From Kudoa neothunni (taxonomy: Eukaryota > Cnidaria), in assembly GCA_964304625.1 (NCBI GenBank), contig OZ199840.1, forward strand, positions 9,672,001 through 9,736,000: 64,000 nt of DNA. The letters run 5' to 3'. Made by a program: the position numbers and the translations under genes. A model generated the notes under the pieces. The model ran no database searches. It saw only the letters and a list, made by a program, of their open reading frames with translations, and was not told the origin of the DNA. This document shows, piece by piece, positions 47,519 to 61,776 of this stretch. Within the stretch, counting starts at the first letter, position 1. Every line of letters begins with the position of its first letter.

Positions 47519-48239
47519 TTATTTCGATAAATATATGTTCATTAGAAAATATATTAAAAATAACAAAGACCCATTTTTGGTAAAGTTATATTAAATTTTT
47601 ATTGTATCATAGTATAGAGCAAATGAAAAAACAACAACGCGTCTGCGAACAGGGGGAAATTAAACTTATTAAATATTCCAACTTTAATTTATCATATTAT
47701 TCTTATAATTTATCCTTTCAATTAGTTTGATGCATTTTACATTCAATTATAAATGTTTGAACAAATTACATGATCGTTAGAATATAAAAACATGATTTTA
47801 ATAAAAAAACGTATTATACGTAATAGTAGATTATACTGTATGGTAAAAAGTGCAACAACAATGTGACTAATTAAATTTAAAATAAATTCTAAAAGTTTAT
47901 TGTTATCCTTTTCGAGCGTGGTTAGTTAAATGGCGCATTAGTAATACTAAAGATGTGAAATGATGAATAATTAGGACTGTTGACGGATTGTGGTGTAGTG
48001 TATGCGCAAGACGAAGAATCTAGTACATAACCTTAGTTAATTTATTTGTACGCGTGCGCACAAGGTACCACCGATTCTAAAGTTGTTCCCAACTTTTAGT
48101 TTAATAACGCCTGATGTAATTTTTTCCCACATTTAAGTTGTTTAAAATTTTTATTTCGCCTGAATCACATATTCGCAATATTCAGATGGTATTATTGAGT
48201 TATGATAGAAAGTGGCTATTTGCATTGTAATAATAATAA
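47519..48239. other. spacer to contig end
   Basis: No gene. A GC-alternating word, ACGCGTGCGCAC, lies at about 48,050-48,061. Sequence stops at the gap in a TAA repeat. Confidence 0.5.
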
Positions 48240-48439
48240 NNNNNNNNNNNNNNNNNNNNNNNNNNNNNNNNNNNNNNNNNNNNNNNNNNNNNNNNNNNNN
48301 NNNNNNNNNNNNNNNNNNNNNNNNNNNNNNNNNNNNNNNNNNNNNNNNNNNNNNNNNNNNNNNNNNNNNNNNNNNNNNNNNNNNNNNNNNNNNNNNNNNN
48401 NNNNNNNNNNNNNNNNNNNNNNNNNNNNNNNNNNNNNNN
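48240..48439. other. assembly gap, 200 N
   Basis: Exactly 200 undetermined bases. The sequence after the gap restarts at the equivalent of 30,629. Confidence 0.99.
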
Positions 48440-48870
48440 TCGCATGCCAAATTAAATTAGGTAACAGAATCAAGTTGTTATAGAAACAAAAAAATTAATT
48501 TCAAAAATCCCTTTCTTCAAAGTACATCGATAATATTTATTTTATTGTAGAAAAGCTTTTTATATATTTTAAACTATGCTGCGCATGCGCGAGATACAAA
48601 AATATACCAATATTTATATTTCTCGAATAAAATGACCAGAGTTAATTATATTTCCAATTATAAGTTTTTGTAATAAACTCCACATAAAAGTTGAAATGTA
48701 ACCATAATAATTTTCAAAAATATGAATTTTTTTCCATTTTGCATTGATATTTGGATTTTTTATTTAATTTGGATTACGTATAACATAGTTGATATCTTGT
48801 TCTACTAAAATTCAAGTTTCTTTGAGGTTTTAAACAAATATCTATAGACTAGAGTGGGATTGTTAAAATC

Positions 48871-49118
48871 TATTTTGAAAAAATATCAGTTCCCCAACAT
48901 TAGTGGTCATGTCGATATTGTATTTAACTCTTCCATATGCATTCCAATATTGAATTGGATATTTGGACGAGATAATTTATGAATCCATTTAGTTTCGTGT
49001 TTTCATAGATTATTATTTTCGCCCTCAATTTTTCAAATTATTTAACGACCTTCGCAACGGGGACAAATGATAGGGATGAAAAACATTTAATCAATAAGTT
49101 AATGTTTGGATTATTAGA

Positions 49119-49150
<32 letters not shown>

Positions 49151-49951
49151 CTGTAAGCCCCAATTTTTGTATCTTCCTCCAAAAGCGTTGTCCTAAATGG
49201 AATAAACAACTATATGTTAGTTAATTTTTATGCTTTTTTAAGAGCACACATAGCGGCTAATTCCATATCTAAAATAATGTTATCAGGGAAATTGACATTC
49301 ATGTTTTCAGTTAGAATACAAAGAACTTTCTCATAATAAATTGGGGTTTTATTCGACATCAATGTATAAATTTGTAAAAAAATTTCCCGTGTATTATATA
49401 AAGTTAGTGAGATTATTTGGGCACTACGTTAAACGTCCCATCTGCAATCCAAACTAACGAATTATTAAGATGTATTATATTAGTTTTAGTCGTAAATATA
49501 ATCATCCTAAAGCTATATCGCGAACCAGATTCGTATAAGCAGAACTCTTTGTCCCTATGAGTTTTAATTCCTGATTTGGATAGATCAATATCTGTATTAA
49601 TTGAAATATTTTACCTCTTTCTTTGGTGTTGAATATTTTTATAAATCGTATTCATGGGAACAAGGGGTAAACCATGAATATTCGTTGTGGTAGTTGCAAT
49701 TGAAAAAACTTTACTTGTGAAATACTATGTAGATTGCGATGATTATTTTATTTTTCCAAAAAATTCGGCCATTTTAATGTCATCGTCGCTTACAATATGG
49801 TTATAACTACCACGTTTTCCAATATTCGAAATGTTATCTAATGGAGTAGTTGTGAGCCTGCTTCTACAAGCCCTCTTTTCACGTCGTCAATATTGACAAG
49901 TCGTTGTAGCGTAATCCTTAACATAAAAATAACCTCCAACGCGAATTTTAA
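48871..49951 (-). mobile_element. MULE transposase remnant with FLYWCH finger, copy 2
   Basis: Same as 31,060-32,140, with the same in-frame TGA in the FLYWCH finger, so the lesion predates the separation of the two copies. Confidence 0.8.
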
Positions 49952-50694
49952 TACTAGCTCTTTGAGTTTTAAATGCTAATAATTTAAATTTGAAGGTAAC
50001 TCGATACTCATATTCTTAAATTAACTATCGATTTAATCAAAATAAACACGAGAGCACGTATTAGCTCCGACGAGTTCTCTCCATGCTATTTTAACTATCT
50101 AAAAGTTATTACTTATATAGTAGTCATGTTCAGGTATGTGTGTAGCTCTTATCTTTTTCTGATTTTAAGCGAAAAAATTAAATGTAAAACTCCATTATTT
50201 AAGCATTTCTAAAAGCATCATTATATTATAAAATACAATTAGGGAAAAAAAGGAAATAAAATATTTTTTAAATATTATTGACATATAAGCGCTGATTGGC
50301 CATCACTAGGTATTCGAGGGTTAAATAAAAATATGTGGATATGTATATTTATTAAAATAACTATACTTTACATTCTGCGCATATTAAGAATTTGTTTACA
50401 TACATCAATGATGCATTTTTGGTAATATTTTCTAGCGCGTCAAGTGGATTAACGAATAAGCAAGTATTCGAGGCATATTAACAAAAAAAATTCGAAGTAA
50501 TTTATTATAACTATATTCCCTAGTAATTAGTTAGTTAGTTAGTTAGAGTAGTGTCGGAATTTAAAAATTCCGGAAACATGAACATGAGAGAGGAAATGAT
50601 TTAATTACATTCAAAAAAATATGCCAAAAAAGTACCAAAATAAATTAAATACTAACAACAACACATAACATCATACAAAAAATTGGTTTCATTC
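49952..50694. other. 3' flank of ALG11, copy 2
   Basis: Same content as 32,141-32,883, including the (TTAG)n run. Confidence 0.5.
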
Positions 50695-52131
50695 TTATAT
50701 AAGAAGTTTCTCAAGAATGCCAACAACATTGCTTCTAAAGACACTATCCGAAAAACAGGATTTCATTTTGGAGCGGGCGTTTTTTCTAATTTGTTTCAGG
50801 TGGTTTGGAGTCATCGAAAGAATGGTACTGATATGAAGAACATATTCGTTGATGGATTCAGCTAGAAAGCCGGTACTAGTGCCCACTTCGCCATCTTCAA
50901 TAGATGAGTCCGTATTGAGAATATCCAGCATGGGGCCTCCAGATTTGTGTGCTACAACAACCACACCAGCAGCGGCCATTTCAACAACGCTAATACCAAA
51001 ATGTTCATCCTTCATAGTGTGGATACCGATCAAGCTTGTGTCGAGTTTATTTTTAAGTTGGTCAGATGACACACTTGAAAGGAATTTAACTCGTTTTTCA
51101 ATGCCTAGATCAATAGCTCGTTGAGTGAGACTCTCAAGTAGTCGAAGATCGGAGTCATTTCGACAACTTCCAATCACATGTAGTTCAAGGGATTCAGCGA
51201 TTTGTTCATGTTGAAGTGTATCGAGAATTTTTTTGAAAATGAACAACTGAGTTTTGTGGTCTTTTTCAGGACGAAATTGCCCCAATGATATGATCACAGG
51301 ATTTCTTTGATGACTAATAAGTTCTTTTTCTTCCGCCGCAGAATTGGTTGTGTAATCCAATCCACACGGTGGGTACACAGTGTGGAGTCGTGTGGGTGGA
51401 CAACACCACAATTTCTCGATGTGTTCACGTGTCCATTTGCCATTCACCATAACCACGTCTGTGAATTGGCCACAAAAGTAATAGATATACGAAAAAATGT
51501 GGTAGTAAATAAGTTTGAATTTGGTCAACAATGGAACCCGGGCAATGAGGACATTGTTGTTGAATGAGCTCTTTCTATTCCGCACTACTTCCACCATATT
51601 GGTGGTGATTGTGGGATAGTGCACATAGGCGACAACTTTCGAAAAACAGAACAACTTAAATATTGGATACATAAATGGTAAACCAGTGGTATCGATAAAA
51701 ATATCAGGCTCAAAGTGGTAGGCGGCATTAATCGCCACCAATATTGATGCCAAATTTTGTAACATCAATGTAAATAAAGGATAACGGCCTGGATTGAGAT
51801 AGCTACAATATCTCACAGGTACCAAATTCACATAATCTGGATTTGGTTGAATATCGAATTGGTATTTGACTTGAGAGAGTAAATGATTTTTGTCCAATAC
51901 TCCATCTGTATAGATGTACACTTTGAGGTGTTTGGATGTGGATTTCAATAACGAATCCAACATACACCATAGCACACGTTCACCTCCTCCACCATCACCA
52001 CACCATGGGTGAAAAATTGCAATTGTTGGGGGTTGGGTCTGCCCGAGTGATTGTCTTCTGAGTTTTTTCTGGTGAAAATATGCCACTATTACTATAACGA
52101 TAACCAGCATCACTGCGACAAAGCCATCCAT
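50695..52131 (-). CDS. ALG11: ALG11, copy 2 (intronless)
   Basis: Complete 478-codon frame encoding the same protein as 32,884-34,320, with all motifs (HPWCGDGGGGERVLW, AYVHYPTITTNM, EHFGISVVE). One nearby difference, C to T, lies upstream of the start (34,350 versus 52,161). If the assembly is a false duplication, this is the other allele of a single gene. If it is real, the genome has two identical ALG11 genes about 17.8 kb apart. Confidence 0.95.
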   Translation of the reverse strand: MDGFVAVMLVIVIVIVAYFHQKKLRRQSLGQTQPPTIAIFHPWCGDGGGGERVLWCMLDSLLKSTSKHLKVYIYTDGVLDKNHLLSQVKYQFDIQPNPDYVNLVPVRYCSYLNPGRYPLFTLMLQNLASILVAINAAYHFEPDIFIDTTGLPFMYPIFKLFCFSKVVAYVHYPTITTNMVEVVRNRKSSFNNNVLIARVPLLTKFKLIYYHIFSYIYYFCGQFTDVVMVNGKWTREHIEKLWCCPPTRLHTVYPPCGLDYTTNSAAEEKELISHQRNPVIISLGQFRPEKDHKTQLFIFKKILDTLQHEQIAESLELHVIGSCRNDSDLRLLESLTQRAIDLGIEKRVKFLSSVSSDQLKNKLDTSLIGIHTMKDEHFGISVVEMAAAGVVVVAHKSGGPMLDILNTDSSIEDGEVGTSTGFLAESINEYVLHISTILSMTPNHLKQIRKNARSKMKSCFSDSVFRSNVVGILEKLLI

Positions 52132-55060
52132 TGAAAAACCAGGTCACCTTTGGATCAATTTTGCTTTCGAATGTCAGCGCATCTGTCCCCACCTAAATAA
52201 TTATTTGTTTATTTTGACTCTATGCTGCATCTTTTCTATCTATTATTATCTACTACAATATTGGTTAGATAATAACTTCATCCCTGATCAACGAATATAC
52301 TACTAAATATATTGATACTGTTAAAAATAACATTAAACTTACATTTTAGAGGATTAATCCCCAATGTGGGTGTTGATCACACTTCAGCTTAACTAATTTA
52401 AATAAATAGACCACACAAAGATAATCCTGTATGTTTATTTGTTGGGTTTGTTGATTGTTTTGAATTATAGATTTTTTTAAATTGGGAACAAATTTTTTTG
52501 CTATGGATCTTAAATCATTAATATAATATTTTAATTATGAAATTTTACTATAAATTTACTGCTCACGCATTGCAAATTCTAATTCATAATGAATGAAATA
52601 ATCAAATTCAATCACAGGGTAATATTTGATTATTTATAATCCGATTTGTATCCTTATATTATTAGCGATCAAGCATTCTCCTAACTATAAATCAAATATG
52701 AGTCAATATATTTTAACTATTGTTGCCTAAATAAGTTTATGTTTCGTAGTCTTTGATGTTTATTTTATGTTTTATTGAAGATTAAAATTAAACACAGTTC
52801 CCTAACCTAACCTACCTTACTAAGTGTTTAACTTATTGGACTGTTTATGGAGCTACGCACTTATGTAGCTTACGTAGTATTTTCTAGGCAAATAGCAACT
52901 GTCATCATGCGTCAATTTCATAAAATCTAGCTGATTGAATTAATGCATTTATAATATTGTTTAGTTATTTCGTGGTTTTTCATAATTATTGGGGGAACAT
53001 ATCGTCCATATGGTAATTAGAAATGTTTATTTATTTATTTCATGTCTAAATATCAAGAAATATGATTTGATTTTATTGAAGAACTAAATAATAATTATTT
53101 TCATAAAAATGATAACTTATATAATTTTTTAAGATTATTTAATTAAAACACTTATCAAATATAATATTGCCACATGACAATAAGCATTAACCTTCTGTTC
53201 AAAACTTTAATGATTACAAAAATCACGAATTACATTTATTTATAAAAATTATAGATTTTAATTTAAAATTTATTCTTTCTGTATAAATAAAATAATAAGT
53301 ATAAGTGAATTTAGTGGAAAAAAATTCCCTGTTGATTTTTCGAAAAAATTCAAATCATGTTACATTTTTAAAACGGAATAATTTTGGTAATCGTCACATA
53401 ACCTACATTATAATTTTTAATTTTTAAAGTAATTAATATTTATCGCGTGGAAAGATCGATCGTCGTCGTTCTGTTTATTACTCAAGATTTTCTCTGCGTT
53501 TTAAAAAGATACAACAATAATTTTCTTATTTAATGTATTAAAAAATAATTCAAACTTTAAATTAAGGTAAAAAATATACAATGAGAAATAATAAAAAAAA
53601 ATTTTATGTTGGCTTACGTTAAAATTCGGCGCACAAGAGTTATTGAAGCTTCGCAATAAAGCGTAAAATAAGCATTGAGAACTTATTAATACAATGTGAT
53701 TTTAAAATATGACTACATTTTTCCTATAATCGGTTTAAAAAAATTCCTTTTTACTCTAATAAATAAAAATTCCGATTTTTAGTAATTAATCTTTTTAAAT
53801 ATTTAATTCAGATAGCGATTTAACGGTAAATAGTTAAATGAATTTTTTAATAATATAAAAAACTTTCAAATACCCATGTAATCATACCCGCGGAAAAATT
53901 TAATGATAATTAACATTCCAAAGACAAACTAATTTTAATTATTCACGATAATCCCCTGCCAATATGGGATAAAACGTTCTAAAGAATCATTAGATTCTTC
54001 CATATTATATTATTTTCCTCACCCCTCCCACATATGAGTACAACGCCACAACCCTCCACAAAAAGAGATTGAAAATTGATTTATTTTTACTAAAATTACT
54101 TAACAAAGCATTCGATTTTAAGAAGAAAATCATTGTAAATCAGATAAACAATACTGATTGCAAATTAAATATTTTCACATTTTTCTCGTCTTTTATTGAC
54201 AATAATATTGTCAACCGAAACTCTTAATCAAACAAAAATATGCATCGATCATTACATGTAATTCGACTAAATATATTAATATTTTATTGTAAAATTTTAG
54301 ATACGCATAAGTGCGCATGCATGGAATATTGTATTTTGTAAATTTCTGTTTTAATCAGAAATTAAATATTAAATGAGGAAAGTAAAAATATGAATCCTTC
54401 TTTAACGTAAAGTTATTGTTTATATAATTTTTTAGTACAAATCAATTTTAGTAGAAGTATAAAGTCTAAAATAATTCAACATCAAAATAAAAAACTTAGT
54501 TTAAACACTAGTTAAGAATAACTTTTATTTTACTTTAAGTTTTTTTAACTCTGCCAGTACTGACTACGGTAGTCCAAGACCTCAAAATGACTATTTTGTT
54601 TCTACATTAATGTATGTTTGGTAATTTACTTTGAAAATTCTCAAGCTCCTATATTAAGTGAGTTTCTAGCTGAAAATAAAATTTATAATTTATCGGCTAA
54701 AGATTAACGCCTAAAATACGACTTAGTTTTTCAATTTTCATTTGATATTTGTTGTATTATTTTCTAAAGCTCGTGTATTTATAATAAATATTAATTTCTC
54801 TCATCAAAATCAAAATTTTTGATCCAAACTAAAACGCAAATCGTGAAAAGCAATATTTATTTTTGAATATAATCCACAATAAGATTAACGATAATTAATC
54901 CGATTAATTATTCAATTTGTTTTTGCTTTCGCATATTGGAGTAAAAATTTTTTTATAAATTCTTTATTTTTGCTGGGGTCTAATATGAGTTCTTAAAACA
55001 ATATATGGATTTAGAAAACTCTTTAATTGCTAATATAAGGGTTGTAACCAAATTCAATTA
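52132..55060. other. AT-rich spacer, copy 2
   Basis: Same as 34,321-37,248 with a few substitutions and one small indel near 53,848. Confidence 0.5.
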
Positions 55061-55282
55061 ATGCGCGGTCAGCAATATAGTGATATCGCAGGTTTGAATT
55101 TCGGCCACGACCATTCATTCCATCTATCAGAAAATAAATACTATAATGAAATATTCTATGCTTTTTTTCATATGTCATCAATTCACTTGTTAATAACACT
55201 AATCCTAAATTTTATTATATCACCGACTATTACCGAGGGAATGTCTACACTCAAATATATGTATTTGGTGTTTACTGCGTAA
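55061..55282 (+). CDS. possible rhomboid-like exon, copy 2
   Basis: Identical reading to 37,249-37,470; the same caution applies. Confidence 0.25.
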   Translation: MRGQQYSDIAGLNFGHDHSFHLSENKYYNEIFYAFFHMSSIHLLITLILNFIISPTITEGMSTLKYMYLVFTA

Positions 55283-56495
55283 ATGTTCATCCATCTTATT
55301 TGATGATGAAAATCAACATTATCGATTTTTTAAGGAGTGTAAAATATAACTTTGTGTCTTTAGTTTAACATTATATTAATAATGTTGCTGATAAATGAAT
55401 TCATGTAAATAACTCCAGATACGGCACTCTGCTGTATATTTGCTAGGGAATTGTTTTCAATATATAAAATTGAGATAAATTGAATAAGCATAAAGCTTAT
55501 TTTGTCTGGGGTCAAGAAATACCTCAGCCCGTGCATGGCGCATGCGTTTTATTTCGGAAGTTAATGTTAATGTTAATGTAGGGGAGGTTAAAAACAGTGA
55601 AATATAATTCTTAATAATTCCACCGATTTTAAAATAATTTATAACTTTTTAGGTTTGAATACAGATGATTTTAATTTTATAATTTTATATTGAATATTGA
55701 ATGAAAAAGACAAAAATAATAATTATTATTCATATATTAATAAATAGAAATAGAAATAATACATTGGAAACAAATTAATTTTCAACAAAATTCGTTGAGG
55801 GATAATTTATTTATCAGACTCATTTTAGTTTCGATTTCGCACGAATCGAGCGTGATATATTCTCCAGATAGATTCCGATTACTTAGAATTGTTTCATTGT
55901 GTAAAAAACATGCTTGGACGTACAATTTTTTGGTTAACTCAAAATATGAATCTCAGACTCTCAGTAATTGTCTCCCAGACCCCCGATCTATCCTACCTAT
56001 CCTATGTTTGACATCGAATGTAAAGTTTCCTTAAATTAAATATTTATACTCAATTAATTGATGTATATTTTTATTCTAAAATAAGACAACAAAATCATAG
56101 TTAACTGCTTGGTTTAGCTTCTTTTATTTACTTCCGAGAAGCCGTGGGACCAAATTCCTGCGGAAACGTAAGGATTATCGTCAGAAACAGCAATGAATTT
56201 AAAATACTAAACGCATCACAAAGTAAATATCTATCGAATTTAATTAAGTATATCCTAAGTTATCTATCCAACTAGTGATTGAATGAGCACTGATTTTTTA
56301 ATGGAGAAAATAAACTGGAAACTATTATGTAGAAATTTTTTAGTTTCTCATGTAATTTAAGAACTTGAACAAAATTTAAGTGATTACAATTGATAATAAC
56401 TAAGCAATTTGCAGCTTTCACATCAAATAATATCATTCAAACAGTAACAGTGTATTTTTAACATTCTAAACAAATAACTGACTATTGAATTAAGG
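55283..56495. other. AT-rich spacer, copy 2
   Basis: Same as 37,471-38,683. One A/G difference at about 55,664. Confidence 0.5.
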
Positions 56496-59121
56496 CTAAG
56501 GAGGAAAGTTATCACTCGATTGAGTACTCGGGGTATGTTCTGAAGATGGCAGAGGGATAGAATTATTAAGAGTGAATTGCGTATTCTGAGCCAAAAACAC
56601 CCTAACAACAGAATGTCTAAATCTTGCTTTTCTAAATCAAGAAGCATGATAAGGAGAAATGGATTCAGCCAAAAATATTACTCCAAATTTCGAAGCCATT
56701 TCAGTACCTCGATTTTCGAGTTACAGAACAAAATAACTGCAGGTTTCAAAACTAATGTCATGAGATTTATCAAAACCACAGTAACAAAATTATATCACTT
56801 TTGGTATATGTCCTCAAGGGTTGTTGTTTAAAAATACCAAAGTTGTTCGAATATTTCGGAAGAAGAATAAATCCATCCTTGATATATATAATATATAATA
56901 TAACAGATGTATTTGGACAATGTAGATTACTTGTTTGTCCGCATCATAAACACAATATCTAATTTTCTCCAATGGAATCAAATACTTGGGATTTATAGCC
57001 TTTTTAATGACTTTAACAGCGGCGCATTATTTATTAATTACCTCTTCGTTGGGAAAGATATAAAGATAATAGCTGGTAAGTATAGCATATGATTTCTTTT
57101 CTAAAATAATAAAAAATATCATAAATAAATAAATAAATCCAAGAATTGTTCCTATATACCGAATGCATTGAGATAACCTTGATATATAATAACTTCCTCG
57201 AAAATGTTGCAATTATTTGTGGTTGGTCTATTATCATTCCCTTCAAAAATCACCTTTCTATTCACATCTTTATACAGATCCTAATTTTTCAAGTTGAATC
57301 ATTGATTTGATATACACCAAAATATAATATTACTTTAATTAAAGTCATATCAAACACACTCAATTGATAATCCATTGTTGCTTGCTTAAGGTATTCCACC
57401 ATGGTCAACTATTCATATCCATGGTGAAAGAAATACTTTACAAATTTGTTACCCTAGGAAGCAACCCATTGGTATGGAGAGATAGGTTCAAAAACATTGT
57501 CGAATAAAACAAATATTCAACATTGTCTATTTGATTGATTAACAAGTCTATTAACTATTTATTAGATTTCTCACTTAAACCAATATCAGATCTATAAAAA
57601 TTTTGGGAGTGATATCGGTTGGAGATCATTTTGATAATTTTTTCGCATTGATGATGATCTCTAGGTATGTGTACGAATTCGGCCACCAATCTATTGATGC
57701 GTAATATAAGGATAAATTTATGTGCACACTATATGATAAAAATAAGGCTTACCTAAGAACCTCTGAAGGCAGCATGTGTTGGAAGTCGAAAAAATGAAAA
57801 TATAAGTTTGAATAGTTATCATTGGTCAATTTTCTAGATTTATGATCAAATACTTTAATACTAGTCAATTTAATTACTCGGCACATATAAAGTCTGTAAA
57901 TTTATGTTTATCAAAATATTGTTCACTCAGATAGATTAACGAAGGCACTGACACAGGGAATTCTTTTATTGAAACCCATTGTTCACTTAGATCCTTCATT
58001 CGAGCTATCGCCTATTTTATTAGAGTTTATTAGAATCGGTTAGTCAATTGTGTGTAGGTTTACATTTTCGGGGTCTATTGAAAATAAAATGACTATATTT
58101 TCAAAATTCGCTTCACAATTATTGTAGATTTTATCGCTAAACATGTTCCGCTGTTTTTCCAACATATAAACAATAAATCATACGTCAGATCATCATTGTT
58201 GTAGTATTTTTCATCTATTGGTTTGATGTTGGAATTGTTTCGACAGAACGCATGGAAACAATTGAAAAGCCCTAACATCCTTATAGACAGCAGAGAGGAT
58301 TTCAGCCAGTGGGTGTTAACAGAATTCTTACTTTATGAAATTCAGGGTTAAGCCTCTAAGAGGATTGTAACGTAATTTTTAGTAACCTCTGATTTAGTTA
58401 AACAAATAGGTTCACTTCTGGAGTATTGTAGTTTAGCTGTATTATCTATAATTTGAACATAAACGTCATTTTTATAGTTTAAAATCGCACAATACAGGAA
58501 TCAATTGGGCGAAAGTTAGTTCACTGAGTGGGGATTTTAATAATACCCTTGCATTAGATTATGATAATAAAAACAAAAAAAATTAATTATACATGTTTTA
58601 ACTGTAAGATCTTCAGGAATTTGTTTTTTATTGAATTTCTGGTTGTTTTTTCCTGTGTTTGGCTAATTTCACAATGATTATAGTGGTGTTAATCGGAAGA
58701 ATCAGTCGAATCAACAAACTTGTGCAAATTACTCATGGAAAATTTGTGAATTCATCTGTTTAACATGGTTTTGAGTAAAATAAAATCATATATTTATAAA
58801 TGCTTCCCGATCAACCATCACTTGTTTAGCTACTGTTATGTTCTAGAGTGGTCACTACCTAGCCTTTTCATTTAATTCTTAATACATAAAATACAACAAA
58901 TTTTATTCCTCTAATTAGTTTAAGGAAATATTATAAATAAAATGAAAATAGACATTGAGAGGTTTAGTAGCCCAATAATAGTAAATACAATAATCCTTTT
59001 GATGCCGAAAAAGGAAATCTTGTGTGAACAAACATACATCTAATAACACCAAAATAATAATAGAAACAACGAAGAAAAACTTATTAAAAATATTATAAGC
59101 TAATTTACCAATGCTTTTCAT
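56496..59121 (-). CDS. unrecognised multi-exon gene(s), copy 2
   Basis: Same sequence as 38,684-41,309. No difference that alters the putative exons was seen by eye. Start MKSIGKLAYNIFNKFFF at 59,121; Ser/Pro-rich end at 56,496. Confidence 0.4.
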
Positions 59122-59836
59122 TTAAAACAAAATTTCATCTAACAAAGCTGCAAGTAAACTACGTCCAGAATAGATTTTCGTTGTAATCCTCTACTTGAAG
59201 ATGATATGGTATTAGATTGATTATCTATCAAAATTAAGTTAATTAATTATGGAAAGACGCAATAATAAATTTATTTTATATGTCTTAAAATATGTTTTAA
59301 AGCGGAATTATGTTATAAGCTTTTTTCGTTAGAATGTTATCGTAATGTCAAATAAAATATTACCTGACAGTGACATAATATGTTTGATATCAAGTAAATA
59401 AGATAGGAACAATTATCTGGTATTTGTTCTTAATGCAATTAAATAGAGTCAATTTAAAAAGCTGTATATGACGTTTTCATTTAAATCTAACAAATGGGTC
59501 AGTATATATAACTTATGGTAGGTCAATTATTGCATGTTTCAATTTTGTGGTTATTAAAACTTACAAACATGTTTTCTATATTTAAACAAATTTTGTTATA
59601 ACATTCAGAGAAAATTTTTGAAATGGTGGCAAAATAACTGCACGAACCCGTAATGGAAGATAAATCATGTAAAGTCAAATATTTTAAAACTCCACCTTTT
59701 CTATATCAATATTACCCAGAAAACTAAATTAACCTTAATAAAAGGTTGTTAAGGTCTGCATTCTTTCCATATTAATTAAATAAGAACCCATTACTTATTG
59801 TTTTTATTGTAAAATGTATATTACGAAAATGATAAA
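59122..59836. other. AT-rich spacer, copy 2
   Basis: Same as 41,310-42,024. Confidence 0.5.
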
Positions 59837-61094
59837 GGAATCGGGATGTTGCATAACAACAGATCTTTCAAAGTTGAGTAATACCACAAATACTTATTTT
59901 ATCCTTTTTTTGTTTAATATTTGTTTCAAATAATTTCCATTAATTGTATTCATGATGAAATCGTTTAAAAAATAATACTTTTAAATGATAAATGGTATAC
60001 GGTGCTAGATTTTTATTGAACTAGGGATAATTGTGAAGTTATTAATAACCATTCTTGAGGGTATAAATCCGTGCGTGCACTGCTATTTTCATCCATTGGC
60101 AATAAAAACATTTCCTAAAAAAAGAAAACCATCACCTGATAAGTGTATCATTTTCATCATTCGCAATCGGAATAATGAAATGACAATCTTAAGAGAAGAT
60201 GAATATTATGTTCCTGTGAGAATTCATGGGAAACCTTTTAGAAGTTATCAAAATTATATTCCAGCATTAATGATTGAAAAGTTTTGATCCGAATAATAAA
60301 TATTAAGAAATAGAGCCTTTGTTGAATTATTATGCTATAATAGTTAAAACATGAAATTTAATTTAAAAAATATTAATCTAAATTAAGATATTCTCTATTT
60401 AGATAATGAAAAATAATTCGATATTAACGACTGATCAAACAACAATAAAGATTACACAAACATATTGTGTAATTATGTTTATTTTTCATGAATTAATATC
60501 CATAAAAGAAAATTCGTCTCTGAAAGATTGTTATAATTTTTAATCATTCTTAAGAACCATTAAATTAATTTTTAATACATTGTCTAGTTAATAATCACTT
60601 CTTAGGATCAAGATTAGAAGAGAATTTACTAAATAACACCCAATAATTGCTTTAATAAATAGAGCGTTTCGAATAGAAATATTTATAATACTAAAAATAC
60701 TTACACAACTTTAATTAAAAAACAAATTTAAATTAGAAAGTGTTATGAGTATGGAGGAATTTTTAATATTCTATATTTCTGAACAATAGCTATTAATAAT
60801 GATTAACTGTTAATTTTTTTAAGATAATACCATGCAAAAATAAAATAAACATTTAAATGCACGAATTGTAATCTCATTCATATTGCTTCATAGTGAAATA
60901 TAGAAACCAGTGAATAACATGAGGATTATGTTGTTGACTTCACCATCATATGCGATTAGAAGAAAAATTGGGTTTTATAATTTTGGAAAAAATTTTAGTG
61001 TTCCCTATAAGAAGCGCAAATAAGATTATTTGAACTGTCTCTCAACGAAAAAAGTCATAAAAAACGCTAAAAACGGTTTAGTCACACGCTCCAC
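59837..61094 (-). mobile_element. partial relative of the inverted-arm element, copy 2
   Basis: Counterpart of 42,025-43,287. This is where the two copies begin to differ visibly, with about a dozen small substitutions and single-base indels between 60,160 and 61,135. Confidence 0.75.
60033..60287 (+). CDS. 84-codon element frame, copy 2
   Basis: Same frame as 42,221-42,475 with His-to-Arg and Leu-to-Pro changes (IIRNRNNEM, EYYVPVRIHGKPF). Frame retained. Function unknown. Confidence 0.3.
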   Translation: MKLLITILEGINPCVHCYFHPLAIKTFPKKRKPSPDKCIIFIIRNRNNEMTILREDEYYVPVRIHGKPFRSYQNYIPALMIEKF

Positions 61095-61776
61095 AATTTC
61101 CCAAATATTCATGATTTCGTCATGACGGATTATTTAAAATAATCTGATATGGGTAATTATATAATTTACCCTATTGTAAAGTCAAAAGAATTGTTAATCA
61201 ACTTATGGTACATTATTGCGAATTGCTGTTGATAAACCATTTGTCAATGTGTTATCCGCAGATATGATGGATAAGATATGATAATTATCTCAATCCAAAG
61301 GTTGCCAATGAATATTTATTAATTTCATGAATAGAAATCAAACGTCATCAATTTTCGGCACCCGTATAAGATTATAGCCGCGAAGCTGAAGTAAATACCT
61401 TCAATTCGCGCAAACGTTCGACCAACAACACATTATTGGTCACGCAATAACATGAAGATTTCTGATAGATTTATTTAAATTTTATTTTTTTGTAATACGT
61501 AACACACTTCACAATTTTAAGAGGCGACAACTAAGTCAAATAGTCCGCAACAAAATTATATCTCCAAAAATCTCACTATTATAAAATAATTTGGTTCAAT
61601 TTATTTGAACTTTCAAAAAGAAATTATTTCAAGTGTCGTGATATTTGCAATAACTTTATCTATTGACTTAATATATGAAAAACACCGACCATATCCGAAC
61701 GAGATTAAACCAGGGGTTACCGTGTGGGTTTTTCTATTTTTTACAGCTCTTTGTAGGGTTTTGTTGGACGTACACA
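61095..61776. other. upstream flank of the bHLH-PAS-like gene, copy 2
   Basis: AT-rich; no other gene recognised. Confidence 0.4.

Larger units (their letters stand above)
30629..48239. repeat. duplicated segment, copy 1 (17.6 kb)
   Basis: This segment recurs from 48,440 with offset 17,811. The offset is 17,812 at 37 kb, 17,809 at 43.8 kb and about 17,829 at the window end. Only a handful of substitutions were seen over the first ~11 kb. Differences cluster after 42 kb. Confidence 0.95.

Noticed and set aside
48151-48483. Open frames running through the N gap
   Set aside because: They consist almost entirely of undetermined bases and have no coding support.
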